Source: JBKEAR01 sp047972425
GTDB taxonomy: Bacteria > Pseudomonadota > Alphaproteobacteria > JBKEAR01
Direction of reading: 5' to 3'
NCBI GenBank assembly: GCA_047972425.1
Contig: JBKEAR010000014.1
Location: 1 to 52,136, forward strand
DNA: 52,136 nucleotides
A model generated the notes under the pieces. It searched no databases and had not been told where the DNA came from. It saw nothing but the letters and a program-made list of their open reading frames with translations. The position numbers were made by a program, and so were the translations under genes. This document shows, piece after piece, positions 9,732 to 15,910 of this stretch; position 1 is the first letter of the stretch, and every line of letters starts with the position of its first letter.

Positions 9732-10202
9732 TTGAATTTATAATAGCACCCCCTACAGAAATGGTATTTTCCCTATTTAATTTTAACCGTCATGCCCAAC
9801 TTGATTGGGCATCTGGTTAAGGGATATATAGGTAATACTACTTAAAATGATAATAAATTTTAGTATTACCTAATGCTTTGAGGTTGCCCACAGCGTAGCT
9901 GTGTGCGGGGATTATATCTTGTCGGAGACAAGTTATCTTTTTTTAGAAAGCCTTCGGCTTTACGGGTTGTAAACCCCTTAGCATCAAATTATTACTGATG
10001 TTTATATAATCATTTTATTATGTATAGACTATAGGGAGCGATTGGACGAGATTCCCGATTAAATCGGGAACGACACACTTCGTGTGATTGAATTTTATGT
10101 TCCGACTTATTTAAGTCACTATGGGGACGGGCTCCCCCTAGATTGTACATGCTTTCAGCATGACAAAACCCCCTTTCTAAAGAGAAAGCCTATTCGGCTT
10201 TC
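9718..10202. repeat. Array of short perfect hairpins between glpD and the GH4 gene
   Basis: No coding capacity is visible in the 568 bases between the two convergent genes. The stretch is a series of perfect inverted repeats, most with 5-8-base arms and a 3-base loop: 9718-9730 (loop TTC), 9792-9812 (8-base arms), 9831-9870 (GGTAATAC arms), 9889-9903 (GTA), 9918-9932 (GGA), 9947-9961 (TTC), 9964-9976 (GTA), 9982-10000 (weaker), 10052-10070 (TAA), 10074-10086 (TTC), 10104-10117, 10123-10137, 10148-10162 (TTC) and 10184-10202. None except the separate terminator at 10229-10274 has a clear T-run. Confidence 0.85.
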
Positions 10203-10228
10203 CTAGGCTAATCATTAACATAAAGTAT

Positions 10229-10274
10229 AAAAAATGCGCTGTCTAACTGAGTGAAAAATCGTTAAAACAGCGCA
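10229..10274 (-). terminator. Factor-independent terminator of the GH4 gene
   Basis: On the minus strand an 8-base stem (TGCGCTGT / ACAGCGCA, 10274-10267 and 10242-10235) is followed directly by six T. The long loop contains a further short GTTA/TAAC pairing. It lies 26 bases past the GH4 stop codon. Confidence 0.75.
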
Positions 10275-10299
10275 CATAAATTCAATAACACGAAGTATT

Positions 10300-11667
10300 T
10301 TACTTAAGATAATCAAGCCAAGGAGATTGGCGGTCAATCATAATATCCACCAATTCTTCAATATGATTATTGCTAATGGTTACAGGGTCTACCAACATGG
10401 CCTGAATAACGGCTTCTTTCGATTTTTCTAAAATGGCCGTTGCATTAAGGTCATGCACGCCAATTTGGTTAGAGAGTAAACCGCCGATAGAAGCCGGCAT
10501 ATGAATTTCTTGTGGTTTAAGGCCATCTTTGGTTACAAGAGCCGGAACCTCCACCACCAACCAATCGGGCAGGTTACGGATAGAGCCATTATTGGCAATA
10601 TTCACTGCAGGCTCAATATATTCTTTGCCTTCAACCAAAGCCTCCATAATAAAGGATACACGCTCATGGCGCACATCGGTGCGTATTTGCGGCTCCATTT
10701 GCCCCAAAGCCGCGCGGTAAAAATCGTAAAAATCTAAAATGCCTTTATGGTCAACTTTATCATAAGCCCAACCGATATATTCGCCAAAATGGCTATCGAC
10801 CGTAATGGGCATAAGGTCGAATTTTTCTAAAATTTCTTTAAATAATAGGCGATCCGTCCATTCGCGCGATGGTTTTTCGATAGGGAGATTATTTTTATAG
10901 GCATATTTTTCGGTATCTTCTAAATTGCCTGTTTTTTTGTAATAATCCCAAATATCCGAATATCCGGTGGCTTTTTTGCCAAAATATTCGGGGGCAAGGC
11001 GGCGAATATCGCCATAGGCATCTTTACCGCTATCTTTATATTTGGCCTCTAATAAAACCGAAAAATGGTTAAGCCCTGCCGCTTTAAGCTCTAAATTCTC
11101 AAAAGGCGTATTTAAGATAGTTGGCAAATAGCGCTCTAGCGAGGCAATCTCGTGGCACATGCCCACAAATTTCATATCGGGATATTTGCGATGCACCGTG
11201 GTACAAATGCGGCTCATGGGGTTAGAATAGTTAAATACCCAAGCATCGGGGCAAATATCGTTAATATCATCGCAAATTTCCACAATGGGCGGGGTAATGC
11301 GCAAAGCGTGGAACAAGCCACCGACTCCGCCGTTTTCGCCATAAACTTGGCGAATACCATATTGTTGCGGGAGCTTCCAATCCATATCCCATAAATCAAA
11401 ACGATTACCAACCTCAATGGAGATAATCACAAAATCGGCATTTTTTAAAGCTTCTTTGCGGTCTAAAGTGGCCGAGATAGTATAATCCAACCCATTGGCA
11501 TCAATATGGGCTTGGGTTTTTTCTTTTACCCAATTCACGGCTTTTTCGTTAATATCCAATAAGCTGATATGGCTGCCCTTAAGGGCGGGTGTTAAAAAGA
11601 TATCCCCCAACATACCCATGCCAAATTGGGCAGAACCTGCACCAATGAGTGTAATTTTTTTTGTCAT
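10300..11667 (-). CDS. GH4-family glycosidase (NAD+/metal dependent)
   Basis: Glycoside hydrolase family 4 enzymes cleave alpha- or beta-glycosides by a redox-assisted mechanism using NAD+ and a divalent metal. The Rossmann motif TLIGAGSAQFGMGMLGDI is at the N terminus. The metal ligands appear as Cys171 (GMCHE) and His201 (LNHFSV). There is no signal peptide, so it is cytoplasmic. The CHEIASLE context looks more like the alpha-galacturonidase/alpha-glucosidase branch than MelA, but the substrate cannot be fixed by reading. The start is set at 11667 because GGAGG lies 5 bases upstream. An in-frame ATG at 11679 includes that Shine-Dalgarno and is unlikely. Confidence 0.88.
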   Translation of the reverse strand: MTKKITLIGAGSAQFGMGMLGDIFLTPALKGSHISLLDINEKAVNWVKEKTQAHIDANGLDYTISATLDRKEALKNADFVIISIEVGNRFDLWDMDWKLPQQYGIRQVYGENGGVGGLFHALRITPPIVEICDDINDICPDAWVFNYSNPMSRICTTVHRKYPDMKFVGMCHEIASLERYLPTILNTPFENLELKAAGLNHFSVLLEAKYKDSGKDAYGDIRRLAPEYFGKKATGYSDIWDYYKKTGNLEDTEKYAYKNNLPIEKPSREWTDRLLFKEILEKFDLMPITVDSHFGEYIGWAYDKVDHKGILDFYDFYRAALGQMEPQIRTDVRHERVSFIMEALVEGKEYIEPAVNIANNGSIRNLPDWLVVEVPALVTKDGLKPQEIHMPASIGGLLSNQIGVHDLNATAILEKSKEAVIQAMLVDPVTISNNHIEELVDIMIDRQSPWLDYLK

Positions 11668-11682
11668 ACGATCCTCCATATT

Positions 11683-11726
11683 ATAACGCTATAATGTATC
11701 GTTATGCTAGTAGGAGCAATTGTCAA
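11683..11726 (-). promoter_or_regulatory. Promoter and palindromic operator of the GH4 gene
   Basis: A consensus -35 TTGACA on the minus strand (11726-11721) is followed by a 23-bp near-perfect palindrome, ATAACG-N11-CGTTAT (11683-11705), that covers the expected -10 and transcript start. This is the usual layout for a substrate-responsive repressor (LacI or GntR type). No such repressor gene is adjacent. The exact -10 is unclear. Confidence 0.55.
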
Positions 11727-11738
11727 GTCAAAAGCAAG

Positions 11739-12458
11739 TTAGGCACCGTAAATTTCGTTATTAGAAAATACACGGTGGATATTGGCAATGCGCTCTAACG
11801 GATAAGTGCGCTCTTTATACGGATTATATTGCAAGCAAATCAGTTGATTATTCTTTTTACCTAGGTAACGTTTAACAAAGGCTTCGCGCTCGCCATATTC
11901 ATCTATCAGTTCAACGACCACATAATCATAGGGTTTTGGGGCTTTATGGGTATCAATAAAAATTAAATCCCCGGCCTCAAATTTAGGCTCCATAGAGCTA
12001 CCCTCCACATAAATAGCAAAGCTGTTTTGATTATGTAAAAGATGATACGGCCGATGCACATAATCTATCGGCGCACCCATAGCTATCTGAAAAGCCCCAC
12101 TATCCGCCCCTGCTGCTGCCGTACCAAATACGGGCAAATTGCGTTGGCTGTCATAGGCCACAACGGGTTGGCTATATGGGTTACTTAACTCATTCAGCTG
12201 ATTATGCTGATTTTTCAGCCCTATTTGCGCTATTTTTGCAATTTCATCGGGCTCTTTTGCACCTTCACCTGTGCGCAACCATTTTTCGTTCACTTGTAAA
12301 AGCTCTGCAAGCTCACCCAAATAACGGGGTTTTTTTACCCGCCCTGCCGTAAGGCCTTGAATGTTAGAATAGTGCATTCCTAGGCTTTTTGCGGCGGCAT
12401 ATTCGCTCATCTCCAGCTCTTTTAGCCGATCCTTCACACGCTTTGCGATGCTCATCAT
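11739..12458 (-). CDS. Phage-type repressor, XRE HTH plus S24 (LexA/CI-like) peptidase
   Basis: About 239 aa. An N-terminal XRE helix-turn-helix (residues 3-65) is joined to a C-terminal S24 autoprotease. Visible are the cleavage Ala116-Gly117 (TAAAGAD), nucleophile Ser155 (EGSSMEP) and general base Lys196 (AFVKRYLG). RecA-stimulated self-cleavage, and hence SOS induction, is therefore expected. Start at 12458 with AAAGGG 5 bases upstream (12455 is the alternative). An in-frame ATG at 12524 lies upstream of the promoter. It is divergent from the gene at 12585 and shares an operator region with it, the layout of a lysogeny switch. Confidence 0.9.
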   Translation of the reverse strand: MMSIAKRVKDRLKELEMSEYAAAKSLGMHYSNIQGLTAGRVKKPRYLGELAELLQVNEKWLRTGEGAKEPDEIAKIAQIGLKNQHNQLNELSNPYSQPVVAYDSQRNLPVFGTAAAGADSGAFQIAMGAPIDYVHRPYHLLHNQNSFAIYVEGSSMEPKFEAGDLIFIDTHKAPKPYDYVVVELIDEYGEREAFVKRYLGKKNNQLICLQYNPYKERTYPLERIANIHRVFSNNEIYGA

Positions 12459-12479
12459 TTTATCCCTTTGTTTTTCTTT

Positions 12480-12509
12480 ATAATATATGGTTTTATGCGG
12501 AAATGTCAA
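12480..12509 (-). promoter_or_regulatory. Promoter of the S24 repressor gene
   Basis: Minus strand -35 TTGACA (12509-12504), an 18-base spacer and -10 TATTAT (12485-12480). The -35 is also the left arm of the shared operator. Confidence 0.7.
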
Positions 12510-12523
12510 GTTTTCAATTGACA
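12504..12523. promoter_or_regulatory. Shared operator between divergent promoters
   Basis: Inverted repeat TGTCAA-N8-TTGACA. Each arm is the -35 hexamer of one of the two divergent promoters, so one bound dimer would block both directions. The S24/XRE repressor at 11739-12458 is the obvious candidate ligand. Confidence 0.65.
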
Positions 12524-12546
12524 ATATGCTAAAAAATCAGTATATT
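12518..12546 (+). promoter_or_regulatory. Rightward promoter of the phage-derived island
   Basis: -35 TTGACA (12518-12523), exactly 17 bases, then -10 TATATT (12541-12546). It is the strongest-looking promoter of the island and drives the gene at 12585. The -35 is the right arm of the operator at 12504-12523. Confidence 0.75.
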
Positions 12547-12584
12547 TTATTAAAATCAATTAATCCGTCAACAAGAGGCAAAAC

Positions 12585-13058
12585 ATGATAAAAACCAGCA
12601 AAAAACCCGTAATCCAAGGATTAATATCAAAAAACAGAATCACCCCCAAACAAGCCCAAATTGCGCAAATTATCCAGCATATGGAAATTATCGAATCCCG
12701 CATTGGTAGCCGTACCGATAGCTGTTGTAAAGTTATTATTGATGGCGGTAATATTCGGCTTGGTCTTGATAATCAGCTATCGGATGATGCATTTTGGAAC
12801 AAAGCCAAAAGAACAAAAAAACAATGGGAGATTGCCATCAAACAAGGTGCGCTCGACCCTTTAGCCCTACAAATTACCAAAAGCATTTTGCATTATAATT
12901 TGCACCCCAAAGATATTGCCACCGAGTTTAACGAGCAGCTTTACCAAAAGCCCGGCGGTCATTTGCTCAGGCGGTTAGATATTAAAATATCCGCATATAA
13001 AATAGAAAATATGCTTATGCAAGCTTTAGATTTATTTATTGAAATAGGAGAATATTAG
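12585..13058 (+). CDS. Unknown protein, first gene of the repressor-controlled operon
   Basis: 157 aa with no family I recognise. AGAGG lies 6 bases before the ATG. It is basic and rich in Lys, Ile and Gln, with no signal peptide or membrane segment. The stretch ITPKQAQIAQIIQHM looks helical. Position directly behind the repressor-controlled promoter is that of early phage regulators such as Cro, activators or antiterminators. Factor-independent terminators follow downstream (13226-13260 and 14645-14672), so an antiterminator role is conceivable but not shown by sequence. The stop overlaps the next start (TAGTG). Confidence 0.7.
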   Translation: MIKTSKKPVIQGLISKNRITPKQAQIAQIIQHMEIIESRIGSRTDSCCKVIIDGGNIRLGLDNQLSDDAFWNKAKRTKKQWEIAIKQGALDPLALQITKSILHYNLHPKDIATEFNEQLYQKPGGHLLRRLDIKISAYKIENMLMQALDLFIEIGEY

Positions 13059-13312
13059 TGAAACAAAGTTATATTAAAGTGATCCATTTAGCGCACCGCT
13101 TACAAACCAGCCCACGCCGCCTAAGCGATACCGCCTATGAGCTGCGCATTAAAAAATGGCATAATGAATGGGGCGAGGAGTTTTTTCGGCGAAGGGATGC
13201 TAAAAATATCATTAAATTTTACCGCAAAGCGGAGCAGATGCAAATTGCTCCGCTTTTTTTATTGAGTGCTTATCAAAAGGCAAAAAAATTACGAGAGAAA
13301 ATTGATAGCTGA
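13058..13312 (+). CDS. Small unknown protein with a terminator inside its 3' third
   Basis: 84 aa, starting at GTG (13058) inside the previous stop codon, with AGGAG 7 bases upstream. It is a basic protein (HRLQTSPRRLSDTAYELRIKKW...) of unknown family. The reading frame runs through a strong factor-independent terminator (13226-13260), which encodes part of RKAEQMQIAPLFLL. The C-terminal part may therefore be a read-through extension after a rearrangement, or the terminator may act only when translation lags. Confidence 0.6.
   Translation: MKQSYIKVIHLAHRLQTSPRRLSDTAYELRIKKWHNEWGEEFFRRRDAKNIIKFYRKAEQMQIAPLFLLSAYQKAKKLREKIDS
13226..13260 (+). terminator. Strong terminator within the coding frame 13058-13312
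   Basis: Perfect 11-base arms AAAGCGGAGCA (13226-13236) and TGCTCCGCTTT (13246-13256), a 9-base loop and a run of seven T ending at 13260. It would end the transcript from the 12541 promoter before the HigBA pair. Confidence 0.8.
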
Positions 13313-13345
13313 CCCTTAAATGTAAAGTCATACTTGATAAAATAT

Positions 13346-13366
13346 ATGTAAAGTGATAGTTTACAT
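13346..13366. promoter_or_regulatory. Operator of the higBA-like pair
   Basis: Inverted repeat ATGTAAA-N7-TTTACAT. A further half-site with the same TGTAAAGT word lies at 13321. It is about 20 bases upstream of the toxin start, as expected for autorepression by the XRE antitoxin. TATAAA at 13367-13372 may be the -10. Confidence 0.55.
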
Positions 13367-13385
13367 TATAAATAAGAGAGTTAAT

Positions 13386-13661
13386 ATGATAATAAAATTT
13401 AAGCATAAAGGCCTTAAGGAATTATTTGTAAAAGGAACATCGGCAAAAATTCCACCCGATATGCACAAAAAGGCAATCATGCTACTCGATATGCTCGATG
13501 CGGCTAATGAAGCTAATGCAATGAATATTGCTGGTTTTGAGTTTCATCAGTTACTTGGGAGCAGAAAAAGCTGTTATGCAGTATCTGTAAATAAAAATTA
13601 TCGCATAATTTTTGAATGGGAAGATGGTGCCGTAAAAGTCAATTTAGAGGATTACCATTAA
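13386..13661 (+). CDS. higB: HigB-like RelE-superfamily toxin
   Basis: 91-aa predicted mRNA interferase of the HigB/RelE superfamily that cuts mRNA on the ribosome. The frame shows the family pattern: F-x-HKGLKELF near the N terminus, GFEFHQLLGSRKSCYAVSVNKNYRIIFEW in the core and a C-terminal VNLEDYH. The start is at the ATG 13386, which gives the usual length; an upstream in-frame ATG at 13353 lies within the operator. The HTH antitoxin follows 11 bases downstream, the toxin-first order typical of higBA. Confidence 0.9.
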   Translation: MIIKFKHKGLKELFVKGTSAKIPPDMHKKAIMLLDMLDAANEANAMNIAGFEFHQLLGSRKSCYAVSVNKNYRIIFEWEDGAVKVNLEDYH

Positions 13662-13672
13662 GGAGACATATT

Positions 13673-13948
13673 GTGATAAAAAGAAACAGACAGCCCACCA
13701 GTCCCGGGCATGTTATTAAAGAGATCACTCTACCAGCTCTGGGATGGACGCAAGGACAAGCTGCCGAAAAATTAGGTGTTTCGCGCCAAGCATTAAGCAA
13801 TCTATTACGGGATAACCACCCTGCACGGCTAACCGCAGAGATGGCTGTAAAGTTTGAAAATGTATTTGGCGGCACTGCTGAAACTTGGATGGCCATGCAA
13901 ACCGCTTATGATTTATATACTATTCGGCATTCAAAACAGACTACATAG
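13673..13948 (+). CDS. higA: HigA-like XRE antitoxin
   Basis: 91-aa antitoxin with an XRE helix-turn-helix (LGWTQGQAAEKLGVSRQALSNLLRD) and the HigA tail FGGTAETWMAMQTAYDL. The start is GTG at 13673, with AAGGAG 7 bases upstream overlapping the toxin stop. It neutralises HigB and, with it, presumably represses the operon through the dyad at 13346-13366. Confidence 0.92.
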   Translation: MIKRNRQPTSPGHVIKEITLPALGWTQGQAAEKLGVSRQALSNLLRDNHPARLTAEMAVKFENVFGGTAETWMAMQTAYDLYTIRHSKQTT

Positions 13949-13968
13949 CTCATTTATTACCGGCATAT

Positions 13969-13988
13969 AAAAAACAGGAGAGAAAAAT
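13969..13988. repeat. 20-bp direct repeat, left copy
   Basis: Six A, CAGGAGAG, five A and T. It is identical to 14679-14698, which holds the ribosome-binding site of the small membrane-protein gene at 14697. The two copies bracket the DinJ/YafQ module. Confidence 0.85.
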
Positions 13989-14011
13989 AATATTTGAACA
14001 TACTTAAAAAT

Positions 14012-14052
14012 ATTACAAATTCATTGAATTTGTAATGATATTGCATTATATT
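14012..14052 (+). promoter_or_regulatory. Promoter and operator of the dinJ-yafQ pair
   Basis: A perfect dyad with 11-base arms, ATTACAAATTC / GAATTTGTAAT, around ATT (14012-14036). It overlaps the -35 TTGAAT (14024-14029), which is followed by 17 bases and -10 TATATT (14047-14052). This fits autorepression by the ribbon-helix-helix antitoxin. Confidence 0.7.
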
Positions 14053-14078
14053 CTATATTAGAAGGAAAGGATATTTAA

Positions 14079-14342
14079 ATGGCGAACTTACAAATAAGAA
14101 TTGATGATAAGCTAAAAGAAGAAGCAGACGCTATATATAAAAAATTGGGCATTAAGTTACCCGATGCCATTCGTATGTTTTTACAGCAATCAGTCAATGA
14201 TGCGGGTTTACCATTTAGACCCCGATTACCCTATAATCAAGCTGATTTAAACAAGAAAAGCATTGAGGCCATCAATGAGCCCCTCAATAAAGATGAAATA
14301 CAAAGCTTTAAACAGTTTAAATCGAGCTTAATAAATCTATAG
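14079..14342 (+). CDS. dinJ: RelB/DinJ-family antitoxin
   Basis: 87 aa. The N-terminal ribbon-helix-helix (LQIRIDDKLKEEADAIYKKLGIKLPDAIRMFLQQ) is typical of DinJ/RelB. The C-terminal part should wrap the toxin. GAAGGAAAGG precedes the ATG. The toxin gene follows after 11 bases. Base composition looks more AT-rich than the flanking lysis genes, consistent with separate arrival. Confidence 0.92.
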   Translation: MANLQIRIDDKLKEEADAIYKKLGIKLPDAIRMFLQQSVNDAGLPFRPRLPYNQADLNKKSIEAINEPLNKDEIQSFKQFKSSLINL

Positions 14343-14353
14343 GGAAAATATCT

Positions 14354-14623
14354 ATGCTTCTGATTGCTCAAAAGACTGCATTTAAAAAAGATATAAAAAA
14401 ACTAAAAAAACAAAATAAGGATTTAAATAAGCTATCTGATGTTGTTGAGATATTAGCAAAACAAATAGATTTACCTTTAGAATATTTAGATCACCCATTA
14501 AAGGGGACTAAACCCAAAATGAGAGATTGCCATATAGAGCCTGATTGGCTTTTACTTTATGGCTTAGAGGACGATTTACTCATTCTTTACCGAACGAGCT
14601 CTCACTCGGATTTATTTAAATAA
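14354..14623 (+). CDS. yafQ: YafQ-family mRNA interferase toxin
   Basis: 89 aa. RelE-superfamily ribosome-dependent endoribonuclease of the YafQ branch. It has the core HPLKGTKPKMRDCHIEPDWLLLY and the C-terminal YRTSSHSDLF, which resembles the YafQ ending with its catalytic His. It forms a complete pair with the antitoxin just upstream and is followed by its own terminator. Confidence 0.92.
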   Translation: MLLIAQKTAFKKDIKKLKKQNKDLNKLSDVVEILAKQIDLPLEYLDHPLKGTKPKMRDCHIEPDWLLLYGLEDDLLILYRTSSHSDLFK

Positions 14624-14644
14624 CAAATCAATTTCCAAAACACC

Positions 14645-14672
14645 AAACCACTCATTTTTGAGTGGTTTTTTT
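14645..14672 (+). terminator. Terminator after yafQ, just upstream of the lysis genes
   Basis: Perfect 10-base arms AAACCACTCA (14645-14654) and TGAGTGGTTT (14659-14668) with a TTTT loop, then four further T. It sits only 24 bases before the first lysis-cassette start, so there is no room for an independent promoter between them. Confidence 0.8.
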
Positions 14673-14678
14673 ATGTTC

Positions 14679-14698
14679 AAAAAACAGGAGAGAAAAAT
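14679..14698. repeat. 20-bp direct repeat, right copy
   Basis: Identical to 13969-13988, 710 bases upstream. This copy supplies the AGGAG ribosome-binding site and the first two bases of the ATG at 14697. Confidence 0.85.
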
Positions 14699-14903
14699 GG
14701 AAGAACAAGAATTTATAGAGCGGCTCACCCGCTTAGAAGAGCGTGGCAATCACCGCGAGCAGCAATTAGACGAATTGCTTAAAGAATTTAGAGAGTTAAA
14801 AAAAGAATGGCAACGGGCCAAAGGGGCATGGTGGATGCTGATATTTTTGGGTGGCGGCCTTGTTACTGCCGGCCAATTTATAATGAAAATTTGGAGGGGC
14901 TAA
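14697..14903 (+). CDS. Small coiled-coil membrane protein, holin-like
   Basis: 68 aa. A highly charged helical stretch (residues 1-40, with ERLTRLEERG and LKEFRELKKEW) is followed by one membrane segment (WWMLIFLGGGLVTAGQFIMKI). This shape is that of phage XhlA-type or accessory holin proteins placed before the endolysin. The start has AGGAG upstream inside the direct repeat. The stop overlaps the amidase start (TAATG). Family membership is by shape and position, not by a clear signature. Confidence 0.7.
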   Translation: MEEQEFIERLTRLEERGNHREQQLDELLKEFRELKKEWQRAKGAWWMLIFLGGGLVTAGQFIMKIWRG

Positions 14904-15307
14904 TGCGCAAAATTAATAAAATCATTATCCATTGCACCGCAACGGTTGCGGGCAAAGATTATTCGGTAGCAACAATCCGCAGGTGGCATAAGCAAAGAGG
15001 CTGGTCGGATATCGGGTATCATTATCTGGTGCGCCTTGATGGCACAACCGAAAAAGGCCGCTCCATTGAGCATATGGGCGCACATACAAGGGGGCAAAAT
15101 GGCCATTCTATCGGTATTGCCTATGTGGGTGGTGTGGATAAAGAGCTTAACCCTAAAGATACCCGCAATTTTCGGCAAAAAGCTGCTATGCGACAGCTGG
15201 TACAAGATTTATGGCGGCAATTCCCCCATGCCACTTTGCATGGCCATAATGAATTTAGCAACAAAGCCTGCCCCAGTTTTAAAGTAAGAGCAGAGGATTT
15301 TAAATAA
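14903..15307 (+). CDS. T7-lysozyme-like N-acetylmuramoyl-L-alanine amidase (endolysin)
   Basis: 134-aa Amidase_2 protein that cuts the amide bond between muramic acid and the stem peptide. The residues of T7 lysozyme are all present: Zn ligand His in IIHCTA, Tyr in GYHYLV, Zn ligand His in LHGHNEF, and the Lys-x-Cys pair in NKACPSF. No signal peptide is seen, so release to the periplasm needs a holin. It is coupled to its neighbours by TAATG overlaps on both sides. Confidence 0.93.
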   Translation: MRKINKIIIHCTATVAGKDYSVATIRRWHKQRGWSDIGYHYLVRLDGTTEKGRSIEHMGAHTRGQNGHSIGIAYVGGVDKELNPKDTRNFRQKAAMRQLVQDLWRQFPHATLHGHNEFSNKACPSFKVRAEDFK

Positions 15308-15549
15308 TGAATAAATTAAAACATCCCCTTTATTCCCAACGCAATTGGATATTCATTGTGGGCATTCTCATGGTGTTATTGCTTTTGGTTTATCCGTTCG
15401 ATTTATGGGTGGGGCGCATTATTTTGGCAACCCTTGCAGTTATGTTGCTTTTTGGCTGGCGGCGCAATTGGCTGCAGCATTTATCGGCACTTAAATGGTT
15501 TAACGATATGGAAGGCACAGATGATGATACAATTATGGATGAAAATTAA
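15307..15549 (+). CDS. Two-segment membrane protein, candidate holin
   Basis: 80 aa with two hydrophobic segments (WIFIVGILMVLLLLVYPF and IILATLAVMLLFGW) and an acidic tail. The ATG overlaps the endolysin stop (TAATG). Its place between endolysin and spanins and its topology fit a holin or pinholin partner, but no family signature is recognisable. Confidence 0.7.
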   Translation: MNKLKHPLYSQRNWIFIVGILMVLLLLVYPFDLWVGRIILATLAVMLLFGWRRNWLQHLSALKWFNDMEGTDDDTIMDEN

Positions 15550-15784
15550 AACCCTACTCACCCAAATTGGCATTGGTATTACCCTCATTTTTGGGGCTTT
15601 TTTATGGGGCATGGGTAAGGAGAATAGCCGGCAAAAACATCAACAAAAACTGAATAAGGAGCAAGCCAAAAATGACGCATGGCAACAAAAATATGAAAAT
15701 TACAAGCAAAGCCATGATATTAATAACGATGCTGATTTGGATAAGCGCATGCAGCAAAATGGCTGGTTTAGAGACAAACCCTAA
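15524..15784 (+). CDS. i-spanin-like (Rz) inner-membrane protein
   Basis: 86 aa. An N-terminal membrane anchor (LLTQIGIGITLIFGAFLWGMG) is followed by a charged coiled-coil periplasmic stretch rich in Gln, Lys and Asn, as in phage Rz proteins. It overlaps the previous gene by 26 bases and starts at ATG 15524 behind GGAAGG. The o-spanin gene is embedded in another frame from 15693. Spanins fuse inner and outer membranes after the wall is cut. Confidence 0.72.
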   Translation: MIQLWMKIKTLLTQIGIGITLIFGAFLWGMGKENSRQKHQQKLNKEQAKNDAWQQKYENYKQSHDINNDADLDKRMQQNGWFRDKP

Positions 15785-15905
15785 AGGCAATGCGGCCGAA
15801 TGCATTGCCTATGAGCTGATATACGCCCATAATCTCGATACCACCGAGACCAAACGCCAAATTTACAATCATAACCTCATTTATAGTCAAAGATGCAATA
15901 AATAG
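15693..15905 (+). CDS. o-spanin-like (Rz1) lipoprotein
   Basis: 70 aa. A lipoprotein signal ends in a lipobox (LIWISAC, Cys20), leaving a mature protein of about 51 residues. It begins inside the i-spanin gene in the +1 frame and extends past it, the nested arrangement of Rz/Rz1 pairs. An ATG at 15672 would add seven residues and spoil the signal length. The convergent aminopeptidase gene ends 5 bases downstream. Confidence 0.7.
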   Translation: MKITSKAMILITMLIWISACSKMAGLETNPKGNAAECIAYELIYAHNLDTTETKRQIYNHNLIYSQRCNK

Positions 15906-15910
15906 GTGAT

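Noticed and set aside
9792..9812. Terminator of glpD
   Set aside because: A strong 8-base stem, but no T-run follows; treated as part of the hairpin array.
9718..10202. CRISPR array in the hairpin-rich gap
   Set aside because: The repeats are different words with the same geometry, not one repeated sequence with regular spacers, and no cas gene is near.
12549..12562. CtrA site (TTAA-N7-TTAA) upstream of the island operon, as seen in GTA control
   Set aside because: The two TTAA words are six bases apart, not seven, in very AT-rich DNA.
11739..15905. Attachment-site repeats or a tRNA flanking the phage-derived island
   Set aside because: I found no tRNA gene and no long direct repeat at its ends; the only clear repeat pair brackets the inner TA module.
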